47,951 nt of DNA from Bacteroidaceae bacterium (GCA_017642425.1 JAGCPB010000105.1:1-47951); one strand, 5' to 3'. Shown: positions 7,668 through 17,343, counted from the stretch's first letter. Numbers and translations are program-made. Notes: generated from the letters alone by a model not told the origin.

Positions 7668-8300
7668 ATGAAAAAAGCATTAGTAGTCTGCAGTCTCGCA
7701 CTGCTTTCATTCATCCCCGCATCAGCTCAGTTCAGCTGGGGTCTCCGCGGTGGTCTGAACCTTGTGAACAATGACATTACCCAATTCAGTGAGGATGCCG
7801 CCAAAAACAAGGACACCTATACAGGTTGGTTCTTTGGACCTATGGCTGAACTCCAGATTCCTGTCATCGGAATTGGCGTTGATGTAGCTGCTCTCTATTC
7901 ACAGAAGGGCGTGGAGCTTCCTGATACTTCCACAATGAAGAATCAGTCACTCTCTATTCCTCTGTCACTGAAATACTCACTTGGACTTGGCAACTTTGCA
8001 TCTGTATACTTTGCAGCAGGTCCTCAGCTTGATTTCAGGATTGGTGACCTGAATCAAACGTTTGACGATGGTGAAGACGTTAAGGAATTTGCCCTGGAAA
8101 AGAGCACATGGAGTATCAACATAGGTGCCGGCGTTAAGCTCATCAACCACATTCAGGCCGGTATCAACTATAACATCCCCGTTTCAAAGGATGGTGCCGT
8201 CAAGGTTATTGAGAGTCCCACACCAGGAGCTCTAATAGACAATAAACCTATTGACATCAAAGCCAGTACACTCCAGTTCTTACTGACCTGGACATTCTGA
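7668..8300 (+). CDS. PorT-family outer-membrane beta-barrel protein
   Basis: A 210-residue protein with a clear signal peptide (MKKALVVCSLALLSFIPASAQ). The mature part is an eight-stranded-barrel type (outer membrane protein beta-barrel, PorT-like), opening FSWGLRGGLNLVNND and ending with an aromatic C-terminal strand (LQFLLTWTF), as outer-membrane proteins do. The family includes T9SS PorT but also many unrelated small barrels. Closeness to gldN is suggestive only, since a stem-loop and a separate promoter lie between them. No specific function can be assigned. Confidence 0.8.
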   Translation: MKKALVVCSLALLSFIPASAQFSWGLRGGLNLVNNDITQFSEDAAKNKDTYTGWFFGPMAELQIPVIGIGVDVAALYSQKGVELPDTSTMKNQSLSIPLSLKYSLGLGNFASVYFAAGPQLDFRIGDLNQTFDDGEDVKEFALEKSTWSINIGAGVKLINHIQAGINYNIPVSKDGAVKVIESPTPGALIDNKPIDIKASTLQFLLTWTF

Positions 8301-8322
8301 TAAAAAACAGGGCAACTTAAAG

Positions 8323-8353
8323 GACCGGTTCCGTAACAGAGCCGGTCTTTTTT
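8323..8353 (+). terminator. Rho-independent terminator after the PorT-like gene
   Basis: Arms GACCGG and CCGGTC, extended by three inner pairs (one of them a T-G wobble), close a 7-base loop. TTTTTT follows directly. It is placed 22 bases after the stop codon and just before priA. Confidence 0.85.
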
Positions 8354-8370
8354 ATTAATTTCGCCTTCCG

Positions 8371-10641
8371 ATGCCACTCTATGCTGACATAATACTGCCT
8401 GTCCCGTTGAACCAGCTATTCACCTATCTGGTTCCCGGGCCGCTCCGACACTTGGCAGTGCCCGGAGCAAGGGCCTATGTCCAGTTCGGCAAGGGACGCA
8501 GACTGACAGGAATCATACTCAGGATACATAATGACAATCCTTCTGTCCATGCCGTAAAGGAGATACTCAGCATCCTGGATAATGACAGGCCTTCTGTCTT
8601 ACCCTCCCAGCTCAGGCTCATGACATGGATGTCAGATTACTGCATGTGTTCTCCGGGAGATGTCATGAAAACTGTCATACCATCGGGCATGCGTCCTGAC
8701 AGCGGAGCGAATGACAAACCGTTCAAGCCCAAAACAGAGATATTCGCAAAGCCCGGTCCGGCCATCAAAGTTCAGACTCCGGTTGATCCTGCCAAACTGC
8801 TGGGCAAGACCGCCGTAAAGCAGAAAGAGGTACTGCAAAAATACCTGGACATGTCCGGCTACAACACTAATCCTGATGCACCGGTACCCGTTTCCAGAAA
8901 GGCATTGACGGACGGAGGTATAACATCGGCCACACTGAATGCCCTTCAGCAAAACGGATTCATTGAATTTTACGAACTTGAAACCGGACGTCTGCCTCAT
9001 TTTGGAGGCAAGACACAGGAACCGCCTGTACTGAGTCAGGCACAGCAGAAGGCACTGGCGGAAATAAAGGCCTCATTCAAAACCAGGAACGTCTGCCTGC
9101 TTCACGGAGTGACATCAAGCGGCAAGACAGAAATATACACACATCTCATAAAGGAATGCATAAGCAGAGGCAGACAGGTTCTTTATCTGCTGCCGGAGAT
9201 AGCGCTTACCACCCAAATCATGCACCGCCTTCAAAAAGTGTTCGGTAATGAGATGACTGTTTACCATTCCCGCTGCTCGGACAACATAAAGGTTGAAGTA
9301 TGGAACCGCCTTACAGGCACTGATCCCTATAAACTTGTTCTTGGTGCACGCTCTGCCGTCCTGTTGCCTTTTCAGAATCTGGGACTGGTCATTGTGGATG
9401 AAGAGCATGAACCCAGCTTCAAACAGGAGGATCCGTCACCACGCTACCAAGGACGGAATACGGCAATCATGCTGGCATCGCTTTGCGGAGCCAAAACTCT
9501 TCTGGGGAGTGCCACGCCCGCTATTGAAAGCTACAGCAATGCTGTAAGCGGCAAATACGGGCTTGTAAGTCTGACAGAAAGGTTCCGCGGTATGGAATTG
9601 CCGCAAATTGAGATTGTGGATACAGCCGAGCTAAGACGAAAGAAATACATGAAAGGGATCTTTTCGCCACAGCTGACTGACGCCATTGACATGACTCTTG
9701 ACAAAGGCATGCAGGCCTTGCTGTTCCATAACCGCCGCGGTTATACCGGAACTGTGGAATGTCCGGACTGCGGATGGGTACAGAAATGTGACTGCTGCGA
9801 TGTAAGCCTTACTTTCCATAAAAGTTCAGATACTGCATCATGCCACTACTGCGGGCGTAAATACAGGGTTCCCCTATCTTGTCCGTCATGCGGTGGCAAG
9901 TCACTTAGAGGTAAAGGGTTCGGAACAGAACGCATAGAAGAGGATGTGGCACGCATGTTCCCCGGAGCCAGGGTGGCCAGACTGGACCTGGACTCTTCAA
10001 AAGAGGGATACTCATCCATCATAAATGATTTCCAGGAGGGCCGGACCGATATTCTCATAGGTACACAGATGATTTCAAAAGGACTGGATTTTGACAATGT
10101 AAACGTTGTGGGAATACTGCAGGCAGACTCCATAATGAGTTATCCTGATTTCAGGGCGACAGAACGTGCTTTCCAGCTTATGGCACAGGTAGCCGGACGT
10201 GCAGGGCGCAAAGGCGTTCAGGGTAAGGTTATAATACAGACTCGTAGGCCCGATGCTCCTGTGCTGGAGATGGTACGCCACAATGATTACATTGGTTTTT
10301 ACAAACAGCAGATGGAGGAGCGGTATTCATTCAGTTATCCTCCATACGTAAGGCTCATCTGCATATCTTTGAAAAGCACGGATTTGGGTTGTATTGAAAC
10401 TGCAGCTACCGCCCTTGCTTCAAATCTTAAAGAACTGTTCGGACAGCAGGCCATTCTTGGGCCGGATGCTCCTCCGGTACCCAGAGTAATGTACCGTCAC
10501 ATAAGACGGATAATAGTAAAAGCCGGGCTGGACGTATCACCGGCAAACATAAGGCTACAGATAAACAAAGCCGTTACAAAGACCGAATCCCAAAAACTAC
10601 TCGGCAAGGTCACTCTGTCTTTCGATGCAGACCCTCAGTAG
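8371..10641 (+). CDS. priA: Primosomal protein N' (replication restart helicase PriA)
   Basis: A 756-residue superfamily 2 DNA helicase that reloads the replisome at stalled forks. The N-terminal 3'-DNA-binding domain (ADIILPVPLNQLFTYLVP) is followed by Walker A (HGVTSSGKTEIY, about 244-255) and the Walker B box VDEEHEPSFKQ (about 342). A zinc-binding insert with paired cysteines (CPDCGW, CDCC, CHYCGR, CPSCGG, about 464-512) comes next. Then come helicase motifs GTQMISKGLDFDNV and QVAGRAGR. Full length. The 3' end overlaps the convergent HD-domain gene by 32 bases. Confidence 0.97.
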   Translation: MPLYADIILPVPLNQLFTYLVPGPLRHLAVPGARAYVQFGKGRRLTGIILRIHNDNPSVHAVKEILSILDNDRPSVLPSQLRLMTWMSDYCMCSPGDVMKTVIPSGMRPDSGANDKPFKPKTEIFAKPGPAIKVQTPVDPAKLLGKTAVKQKEVLQKYLDMSGYNTNPDAPVPVSRKALTDGGITSATLNALQQNGFIEFYELETGRLPHFGGKTQEPPVLSQAQQKALAEIKASFKTRNVCLLHGVTSSGKTEIYTHLIKECISRGRQVLYLLPEIALTTQIMHRLQKVFGNEMTVYHSRCSDNIKVEVWNRLTGTDPYKLVLGARSAVLLPFQNLGLVIVDEEHEPSFKQEDPSPRYQGRNTAIMLASLCGAKTLLGSATPAIESYSNAVSGKYGLVSLTERFRGMELPQIEIVDTAELRRKKYMKGIFSPQLTDAIDMTLDKGMQALLFHNRRGYTGTVECPDCGWVQKCDCCDVSLTFHKSSDTASCHYCGRKYRVPLSCPSCGGKSLRGKGFGTERIEEDVARMFPGARVARLDLDSSKEGYSSIINDFQEGRTDILIGTQMISKGLDFDNVNVVGILQADSIMSYPDFRATERAFQLMAQVAGRAGRKGVQGKVIIQTRRPDAPVLEMVRHNDYIGFYKQQMEERYSFSYPPYVRLICISLKSTDLGCIETAATALASNLKELFGQQAILGPDAPPVPRVMYRHIRRIIVKAGLDVSPANIRLQINKAVTKTESQKLLGKVTLSFDADPQ

Positions 10642-12670
10642 GTTCAGGATAGCTTATACGTGTATGATACATGGTACGGAGCTTCTCCTTGAATGTCTCC
10701 TTGACCCGTTTTATCTCCAATGAGTTAATGGGACAATCGTTGAAATAACCCTCCTTTACCTGTGTATCGATGATCTTGTCAACCAAAGTCCCTATGCTCT
10801 CCTCAGTATACTCCTTGAGACTGCGTGAAGCAGCCTCCACAGCATCGGCCATCATAAGAATGGCTGTCTCTTTTGAATAGGGATTAGGACCCTGATAACT
10901 GAAAACGTTTTCATCAGGTTCTTCTCCCGGATGAGCCTTTAAGTATTTGATATAAAAATATCTGGCCACGCCTTTGCCGTGATGTGAAGCAATAAAGCCG
11001 CGTATTGCCTTGGGGAGTCCGTATCTGTCGGCCATCTCAAGACCCTTCTCCACATGACCGGTAATGATACGGGCGCTCTCCTGGGGGGTAAGCTTGTCAT
11101 GGGGATTGACTCCTGTCTGGTTTTCGGTAAAAAACGGAGCGTTGTCCATCTTGCCTATATCATGATACAGGGCGGCTGTACGCACAAGTGCAGGATTCGC
11201 CTTGATCCGTGTGGCAGCCTCGGCGGCAAGGGTGGAAACCTGCATGGAGTGTTGGAATGTGCCCGGAGCCTTCTCTGCCAGTTCCCTCAGAAGCGGATTG
11301 TTTATGTTTGACAACTCTATCAGTGTCACGTTCGATGTGAATCCGAACAGTTTCTCTATCACGAACAGGAGGGGATAGACAAGCAGTATCACCACGCTGT
11401 TGATTGCAAAATAGAGGAAATTCCAGGGATCGATGTCACGGATATCCTCAAGCTGTGTCATCTGCAAAGCTATCCACACAAGACTGTATGATACAAATAT
11501 GAAAAGGCATGTGCGCAGGATCTGAGAACGTTGTGACAGTTCCTTAAGGGTATATATTCCCGTAAGACCTGCCATCAACTGAAGCAACACATATTCATAT
11601 GGCATGCTCACCATCAGCGATGTGGAGAGAACAAACACCATATAACCTGTAAACGCCGTACGGGAATCCAGGAATATGCGCAACATAATAGCCAGCATGG
11701 AACAGGGAAACAGGAATATGCTCCAGCCTGAATACTGACGGAACAGGCACACGCATAAGATAAAGAGAGTTATGGAGCCCAGCAGGAAATATAGTATTGA
11801 ACGGCTCTCGATATCATCAATCCTGTACAGGCACAGGTAAACAAACAAAACCAGGAAACACAGGAACACGAATACAGCCCTGCCGCCCCATGTCAGCAGC
11901 TGGAACTGTTTGGATGATGTCCTCTCGTTCACTATATCCAGATAGGACTTGATGATAAGGCTCTTCTCCTCATCCACAATTTCACCCTGGTCTATTATCT
12001 TCTGGTCAGCCACCACCATGCCGCGGAAATGGGAAATCTCGTTCAGCTGAGCCTCAAGATCAGCTTCGGACCGGGTAGCATCATACTGCAGATTGGGCTG
12101 GATGAAATCTTCCAGATTATGCTGCAGAAGCATGTACCGGTCATATACATATACCTCTGCATCGGTCACATACCTGTAGGCGTCACGCACACTGCGTATT
12201 CCCGCCGTCTGCACAAAAGATGAAGTGTTTCCCTCATATGTACGGAATACATCCTTTCCGGACAGGATCTCCTCATCGGCCGTAGAGATTACTCCGTCAC
12301 GATAGACCTTCTCCAAACGACGCCTTACAGCCTTGTATGACTCCTCCCAGACAATCTTGCTCAGACTGTCCGAACAGAACTTGTCAAACTGGGCAAGGGC
12401 ATTCTCACCCACACTTGCGTTGCGGCTGAAATAAGGGGCGAACGAAGCCTTTACACTGTCGGCCTCGGCCTGCCATACCGCTTCACTTTTTTCTATAGAA
12501 AAACTGAACGGAGCAAAAAGCACATTGTACGTCCATGGTTTGCCTATTGTATATGAGTAACTTTCCTTGTGACCGGCCGGCATGGAATAGACCGTAAGCA
12601 ACACTGAAACCAATGACAATACGATCAACAGGTTCCTGTTGCTCTTTATGAGATGTCTTTTATCATTCAT
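10610..12670 (-). CDS. Membrane HD-domain phosphodiesterase, PgpH-like (7TMR-HD)
   Basis: A 686-residue protein with one N-terminal membrane helix (NLLIVLSLVSVLLTVYSMPA) and an extracytoplasmic domain of about 230 residues. A bundle of about seven membrane helices (about 265-450) and a cytoplasmic HD domain follow. Metal-binding signatures are TFQHSMQ, ALYHDIGKM, NPHDKLTP and ASHHGKG. This architecture matches PgpH, which hydrolyses cyclic di-AMP in Firmicutes. c-di-AMP hydrolysis here is inferred. An AGGAG lies 10 bases before the ATG, one of the few clear Shine-Dalgarno sites in the window. It is divergent from gltX. Confidence 0.88.
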   Translation of the reverse strand: MNDKRHLIKSNRNLLIVLSLVSVLLTVYSMPAGHKESYSYTIGKPWTYNVLFAPFSFSIEKSEAVWQAEADSVKASFAPYFSRNASVGENALAQFDKFCSDSLSKIVWEESYKAVRRRLEKVYRDGVISTADEEILSGKDVFRTYEGNTSSFVQTAGIRSVRDAYRYVTDAEVYVYDRYMLLQHNLEDFIQPNLQYDATRSEADLEAQLNEISHFRGMVVADQKIIDQGEIVDEEKSLIIKSYLDIVNERTSSKQFQLLTWGGRAVFVFLCFLVLFVYLCLYRIDDIESRSILYFLLGSITLFILCVCLFRQYSGWSIFLFPCSMLAIMLRIFLDSRTAFTGYMVFVLSTSLMVSMPYEYVLLQLMAGLTGIYTLKELSQRSQILRTCLFIFVSYSLVWIALQMTQLEDIRDIDPWNFLYFAINSVVILLVYPLLFVIEKLFGFTSNVTLIELSNINNPLLRELAEKAPGTFQHSMQVSTLAAEAATRIKANPALVRTAALYHDIGKMDNAPFFTENQTGVNPHDKLTPQESARIITGHVEKGLEMADRYGLPKAIRGFIASHHGKGVARYFYIKYLKAHPGEEPDENVFSYQGPNPYSKETAILMMADAVEAASRSLKEYTEESIGTLVDKIIDTQVKEGYFNDCPINSLEIKRVKETFKEKLRTMYHTRISYPEPTEGLHRKTE

Positions 12671-12726
12671 TAAGAAACTCCTCTTTGTTGGCTTGTAAAA
12701 ATAAGGCTTTTTAGTGAGAAAATGAT

Positions 12727-12734
12727 TACTTTTG
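12727..12734 (+). promoter_or_regulatory. gltX promoter -7 element
   Basis: TACTTTTG matches TAnnTTTG, 20 bases before the gltX ATG, implying a leader of roughly 12-14 nt. It lies within AAATGATTACTTTTGC, also found before mdh. No clear -33 TTTG is seen. Confidence 0.6.
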
Positions 12735-12753
12735 CACCGCTAAAACTAAAGAG

Positions 12754-14283
12754 ATGACAGACAATACAGGCGGCCGTCGCGTCAGGGTGCGTTTTGCACC
12801 CAGTCCCACGGGACCTCTTCACATAGGAGGAGTACGCACGGCACTATACAACTACCTGTTCGCCCGCAAACACGGGGGCGACCTTATATTCAGGATAGAG
12901 GATACTGACAGCAACCGGTTCGTTCCGGGAGCAGAGGAATATATACTTGAGTCTTTCCGCTGGCTCGGCATCAAATTTGACGAGGGCGTATCATTTGGCG
13001 GAAACTATGGTCCCTACCGCCAGTCGGAGCGTAGGGATATCTACAAAAAATATGTAGACCAGCTGCTTCAGGCCGGCAAGGCATATATTGCTTTTGATAC
13101 CCCTGCTGAACTGGAAGCCAAACGTAATGAGATTCCCAATTTCCAGTACGATGCGTCCACACGCTGCCGGATGCGGAACTCACTCACTCTTTCCGCCGAT
13201 GAGGTCAAGGCTCTCATTGATGCCGGTAACCAGTATGTAGTACGTTTCCTGATAGAGCCTGACCAGGAAATAGAGGTCAATGACCTTATCCGCGGCAAAG
13301 TAACCGTTAACTCATCTGTCCTGGATGACAAGGTCCTCTACAAATCGGCCGACCAGCTGCCTACATATCACCTTGCGAACATAGTTGATGACCATCTGAT
13401 GGAAGTGACCCATGTCATCCGTGGCGAAGAGTGGCTTCCGTCGGCCCCTCTGCACGTTCTTCTTTACCGCGCTTTCGGATGGGAGGATACCATGCCACAG
13501 TTTGCCCACCTGCCCCTGCTGCTCAAGCCCGAGGGTAACGGAAAACTGAGCAAGCGTGACGGTGACCGTCTGGGATTTCCTGTATTTCCGCTTGAATGGC
13601 ATGATCCCAAGACCGGAGAGATTTCATCGGGATACCGCGAGAAAGATTATCTGCCTGAGGCAGTTATAAATTTCCTGGCACTGCTGGGATGGAATCCGGG
13701 CGATGACCGTGAAATCATGACCATGGATGAGATGGTAAGCCTGTTCAATCTGGAGAAGTGCAGCAAGGCGGGCGCCCGTTTCAACTACCAGAAACTGGTC
13801 TGGTTCAATCACGAGTACATAATGCTCAAGAGCGACCGCGAGGTTGCCGGACTGTTTGCACCTGTATTGGAAAGCCATGGAATCAAAGCCCCGATAGAGC
13901 GCATTGAGAAAGTCGTAGGCCTGGTCAAGAACCGCGTTAATTTTGTGGGTGAACTCTGGGACAACTGCAAATATCTGTTTGAGGCACCATCAGAGTATGA
14001 TGAAAAGTCACTCAGGAAATGGTGGAAAGACAACGCTCCCCAGACTACAGCCGAACTCTGTGATTTTCTGGAAAGCCAGCCGGTATGGGACGGAGAGGTT
14101 CTGGAACCTCTTGTCATGGAATGGATATCATCCAAGGGATACCAGACCGGTAAAGTCATGAACGCATTGCGCGTGACATTGGTTGGCGCAGCCATGGGAC
14201 CGCAGATTTTCTGCATAACTGATTTCATAGGACGTGAAGAGACTCTTAGACGTGCCCGCAAGGCCATATCGGAACTCTCCTGA
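12754..14283 (+). CDS. gltX: Glutamate--tRNA ligase
   Basis: A 509-residue class I aminoacyl-tRNA synthetase that charges tRNA-Glu. The HIGH-type motif is in [20 protein letters not shown] (about residues 11-30), and the KMSKS-type motif is KLSKRDGD (about 263). The Rossmann domain, the Glu-binding motif [11 protein letters not shown] and the helical anticodon-binding C-terminus are all present. Length is typical. waaA follows after 14 bases and is probably co-transcribed. Confidence 0.97.
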   Translation: MTDNTGGRRVRVRFAPSPTGPLHIGGVRTALYNYLFARKHGGDLIFRIEDTDSNRFVPGAEEYILESFRWLGIKFDEGVSFGGNYGPYRQSERRDIYKKYVDQLLQAGKAYIAFDTPAELEAKRNEIPNFQYDASTRCRMRNSLTLSADEVKALIDAGNQYVVRFLIEPDQEIEVNDLIRGKVTVNSSVLDDKVLYKSADQLPTYHLANIVDDHLMEVTHVIRGEEWLPSAPLHVLLYRAFGWEDTMPQFAHLPLLLKPEGNGKLSKRDGDRLGFPVFPLEWHDPKTGEISSGYREKDYLPEAVINFLALLGWNPGDDREIMTMDEMVSLFNLEKCSKAGARFNYQKLVWFNHEYIMLKSDREVAGLFAPVLESHGIKAPIERIEKVVGLVKNRVNFVGELWDNCKYLFEAPSEYDEKSLRKWWKDNAPQTTAELCDFLESQPVWDGEVLEPLVMEWISSKGYQTGKVMNALRVTLVGAAMGPQIFCITDFIGREETLRRARKAISELS

Positions 14284-14297
14284 AGCGTAAGAAAGAC

Positions 14298-15527
14298 ATG
14301 ATTCTATATACAATAGGCATATATCTGTACGCAGGCCTGGTGGCTATCGCCTCGCTGTTCAACAGAAAAGCCCGCCTTCTGGTCAAAGGACATAAAAGGA
14401 TTCTGGATACCATCAGGGAACAGGTGGATCCCCACTCCACCTATCTTTGGTTTCACGCGTCGTCCTTGGGTGAATTCGAGCAGGGACGCCCTCTTATTGA
14501 AAGGATCCACAACAAACATCCCGAGTGCAGGATACTTCTTACATTCTTCTCGCCGTCCGGTTATGAGGTACGTAAAGACTATAAGGGTGCGGACATAGTA
14601 TGCTACATCCCTTTTGATACCCCTATCAACGTAAAGAGATTTCTGGATGCGATAAAAATAGAGAAAGCTTTCTTCATCAAATACGAGTTCTGGCCCAATT
14701 TTCTGAGAGGACTGCATAAACGTGGTATTGAGATTTTCAGCATTTCATCCATATTCCGTGACAACCAACTCTTTTTCAAGTGGTACGGAAAAGGGTATGC
14801 AAAGGCTCTGTCATATTTCAAACACCTGTTTGTTCAGGATCGGCACTCCAAGGACCTGCTGTACAGCATCGGCATTACCGACGTATCAATTGTAGGCGAT
14901 ACACGTGCGGACCGCGTCATAGAGGTGGCCGCCGCTTCACAGCAGTACCCGGTGATAGAAAAGTTCGTAAACGGCAGTCCCACATTCATTGCCGGAAGTT
15001 CATGGCCTGCAGATGAAGAACTGTTCATTCCCTATTTCCTGCCCAAACGTGACTGGAAACTGATCATTGCACCTCATGAGATACATGAGGAGCATCTTGC
15101 CGAAATAGAATCCCGTCTGGACGGAAGGGATTACATACGTCTGTCAAAAGCCACGATAGACAACGTCAAGAATTACGACACCCTGATCATAGACTGTTTC
15201 GGTATGCTGTCATCCATTTACCGTTACGGTCACATAGCCTATATAGGCGGCGGATTCGGAGTAGGAATACACAATGTACTTGAAGCCGCCGTATTCGATA
15301 TCCCGGTTTTGTTCGGGCCCAACAACCAGCGGTTCCGTGAAGCGCAGGACCTTAAACGCCTCAAGGGCGGATTCGAGGTCACAGACGCCTATTCATTAAG
15401 AGTACTGATAGACAAGTTCATCAGCAATCCCAACGCTCTCAAGAAAGCCGGACGCGCCGCCGGTGACTATGTCCGCAGCAGCAGTGGTACCTCCGACAGA
15501 ATCTTAGGAGAAATTGGCTTAGACTAA
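14298..15527 (+). CDS. waaA: 3-deoxy-D-manno-octulosonic acid (Kdo) transferase
   Basis: A 409-residue GT30 glycosyltransferase (KdtA/WaaA) that adds Kdo to lipid IVA at the inner-membrane face in lipopolysaccharide synthesis. An N-terminal hydrophobic anchor (TIGIYLYAGLVAIASLF) precedes family signatures WFHASSLGEFEQGRPLIE, FFSPSGYEVRKDY, the C-terminal nucleotide-sugar site IGGGFGVGIHNVLEAAVF and PVLFGPNNQRF. It lies 14 bases after gltX. Its TAA overlaps the TAG of the convergent carbonic-anhydrase gene by sharing bases 15525-15526. Mono- or bifunctionality cannot be read from sequence. Confidence 0.95.
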   Translation: MILYTIGIYLYAGLVAIASLFNRKARLLVKGHKRILDTIREQVDPHSTYLWFHASSLGEFEQGRPLIERIHNKHPECRILLTFFSPSGYEVRKDYKGADIVCYIPFDTPINVKRFLDAIKIEKAFFIKYEFWPNFLRGLHKRGIEIFSISSIFRDNQLFFKWYGKGYAKALSYFKHLFVQDRHSKDLLYSIGITDVSIVGDTRADRVIEVAAASQQYPVIEKFVNGSPTFIAGSSWPADEELFIPYFLPKRDWKLIIAPHEIHEEHLAEIESRLDGRDYIRLSKATIDNVKNYDTLIIDCFGMLSSIYRYGHIAYIGGGFGVGIHNVLEAAVFDIPVLFGPNNQRFREAQDLKRLKGGFEVTDAYSLRVLIDKFISNPNALKKAGRAAGDYVRSSSGTSDRILGEIGLD

Positions 15528-16045
15528 TCTTCCTTCGTATACCAGGAAGCGTACATGTGATAATCCCGAGCAATCCGTTGGTTTATCTCCTTGGCCTGCT
15601 CCGGGTCAACATCCTTTACATACTTGGCGGGAACACCGGCCCATATGGTGTTTGGCGGAATGACAGTCTTGCCCAAGACAACGGAACCCGCTGCAACAAT
15701 GGCCCCCTCGCCCACAACGGCATGGTCAAGTACCACCGAACCCATCCCTATCAGGGCGTTGTCCCTTATCTCGGCACCATGAATGGTAACATTATGACCA
15801 ACCGAAACATTATCACCTATCACTGTGGTGGAACGCTGATACAGGGTATGGATTACCGTGCCGTCCTGGATGTTGGTCCCGTTGCCTATGCGGATTGAAT
15901 TTACGTCACCACGCAGTACTGTTCCGAACCAGATGCTGCATCCGTCTCCAATGACTACATCGCCTATGACTGCGGCGTTGTCGGCCAGGAAACAGTCTTC
16001 ACCTATCTTGGGTGTAAACCCTCTCACGGATTTTATGATAGCCAT
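15524..16045 (-). CDS. Gamma-class carbonic anhydrase-like hexapeptide protein (YrdA/PaaY family)
   Basis: A 173-residue left-handed beta-helix protein with hexapeptide repeats (AAVIGDVVIGDGCSIWFGTV, IGDNVSVGHNVTIHGAEI, VVGEGAIVAAGSVVL). It has the three metal-ligand His expected for the gamma-carbonic anhydrase family (GTVIHTLYQ, SVGHNVTIHG). The end (GVPAKYVKDVDPEQAKEI) is typical of the YrdA/PaaY branch. Activity is uncertain because many such proteins are inactive or acyl-CoA-related. It is divergent from mdh. Confidence 0.9.
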   Translation of the reverse strand: MAIIKSVRGFTPKIGEDCFLADNAAVIGDVVIGDGCSIWFGTVLRGDVNSIRIGNGTNIQDGTVIHTLYQRSTTVIGDNVSVGHNVTIHGAEIRDNALIGMGSVVLDHAVVGEGAIVAAGSVVLGKTVIPPNTIWAGVPAKYVKDVDPEQAKEINQRIARDYHMYASWYTKED

Positions 16046-16124
16046 ATATTGTGTTTATTATATTTCCGGTGCTAAAATAGTGCAACTTTTCTGAATTTAT
16101 ATACCAATCAAACAAGTAAATGAT

Positions 16125-16132
16125 TACTTTTG
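16125..16132 (+). promoter_or_regulatory. mdh promoter -7 element
   Basis: TACTTTTG matches TAnnTTTG, 42 bases before the mdh ATG. It sits in the same 16-base string AAATGATTACTTTTGC seen before gltX. There is no clear -33 TTTG. Confidence 0.6.
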
Positions 16133-16174
16133 CGTTCCAAGACAATTACAACGCATTAAATACTTAAAACAGCT

Positions 16175-17173
16175 ATGAAGTTTTTGACAAATGAGAAACT
16201 GGTCATCTCCGGCGCAGCCGGTATGATCGGATCAAACATGGCACAGACTGCCATCATGATGGGACTGTCATCAAACATCTGTCTTTATGATGTTTATCTG
16301 CCCGGTCTGGAGGGTGTGGTTGAGGAACTCCGTCACTGCTCATTCCCCGGCGTGAACATCACCTTCACCGACAAGGTTGAGGAGGCTTTCAAGGATGCCA
16401 AGTACATGGTTTCTTCTGGTGGTGCACCCCGCAAGGCCGGAATGACCCGCGAGGATCTGCTGGTAGGCAATGCCAAGATCGCCGAGCAGCTTGGTAAGGA
16501 TATCAAGACCTACTGCCCTGACCTTAAGCACTGCGTCATTATATTCAACCCCGCCGATATCACCGGTCTGGTTACTCTGGTTTACTCAGGTCTGAAACCT
16601 TCACAGATCACCACTCTGGCTGCTCTTGACTCAACACGTCTGCAGAGCGCACTTGCCAAGCATTTCGGCATAGCTCAGGACAAGGTTACCACAGCCCGTA
16701 CTTATGGCGGCCACGGTGAGCAGATGGCAGTATTCGCATCAACAGCAAAGATTGACGGCAAGCCTCTGACCGATATCATCGGCACTCCCGCTCTTACAAA
16801 CGAGCAGTGGGCACAGATGAAGCAGGATGTAATCAAGGGTGGTGCCAAGATCATCGAGTTGCGCGGACGTTCATCATTCCAGAGCCCCTCATTCGTATCT
16901 ATCGAGATGATAGGTGCTGCCATGGGCGGTCAGAAGTTCGAGTGGCCCGCTGGCTGCTACGTAAACAACTCACAGTTCCAGAACGTGATGATGGCTATGC
17001 CTTCAACCATTGACGCTACCGGCGTTCACTACACCGACGTCAAGGGTACCGCAACTGAGATGGCTGACATCGAGGCCAGCTACAAGCATCTGCAGGCTAT
17101 GCGTGACGAGGTTATCTCTCTTGGAGTGCTTCCCGCAGTAAGCGAGTGGAAGAAATACAACCCCAATCTCTGA
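16175..17173 (+). CDS. mdh: Malate dehydrogenase (lactate/malate dehydrogenase family)
   Basis: A 332-residue NAD-dependent dehydrogenase interconverting malate and oxaloacetate. In Bacteroidales it feeds the reductive branch to fumarate and succinate. Features: the nucleotide-binding Gly motif SGAAGMIGSNMAQ, SSGGAPRKAGMTREDLL (substrate loop), NPADITGLV, the ALDSTRLQSALAKHFG region, and the catalytic His in TYGGHGEQMAVF (about 180). It is monocistronic: its own promoter element lies upstream and a strong terminator follows. The fumarate reductase/succinate dehydrogenase genes at the window end act in the same pathway. Confidence 0.94.
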   Translation: MKFLTNEKLVISGAAGMIGSNMAQTAIMMGLSSNICLYDVYLPGLEGVVEELRHCSFPGVNITFTDKVEEAFKDAKYMVSSGGAPRKAGMTREDLLVGNAKIAEQLGKDIKTYCPDLKHCVIIFNPADITGLVTLVYSGLKPSQITTLAALDSTRLQSALAKHFGIAQDKVTTARTYGGHGEQMAVFASTAKIDGKPLTDIIGTPALTNEQWAQMKQDVIKGGAKIIELRGRSSFQSPSFVSIEMIGAAMGGQKFEWPAGCYVNNSQFQNVMMAMPSTIDATGVHYTDVKGTATEMADIEASYKHLQAMRDEVISLGVLPAVSEWKKYNPNL

Positions 17174-17197
17174 TTCCTTATTCAAGCGCAAGATTAA

Positions 17198-17230
17198 GGC
17201 GTGCGGAACGGATCCGCACGCCTTTTTTTT
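17198..17230 (+). terminator. Rho-independent terminator of mdh
   Basis: A perfect 10-bp stem (GGCGTGCGGA with TCCGCACGCC) closes a 5-base loop and is followed by eight T. It starts 24 bases after the mdh stop. Confidence 0.95.
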
Positions 17231-17314
17231 GCAAAAACTTTCCGTATTCATTAAAAAATGACTCACTTGGCGTATTTTGTGGACTGTTTAATCGGAAATG
17301 ATATTGTGATTAAT

Positions 17315-17322
17315 TAGATTTG
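17315..17322 (+). promoter_or_regulatory. -7 element for the first hybrid sensor gene
   Basis: TAGATTTG matches TAnnTTTG, 22 bases before the ATG at 17344. A -33 element is not recognisable, which suggests a weak or activated promoter. Confidence 0.45.
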
Positions 17323-17343
17323 TAGTGATAATAAGGATATTAT

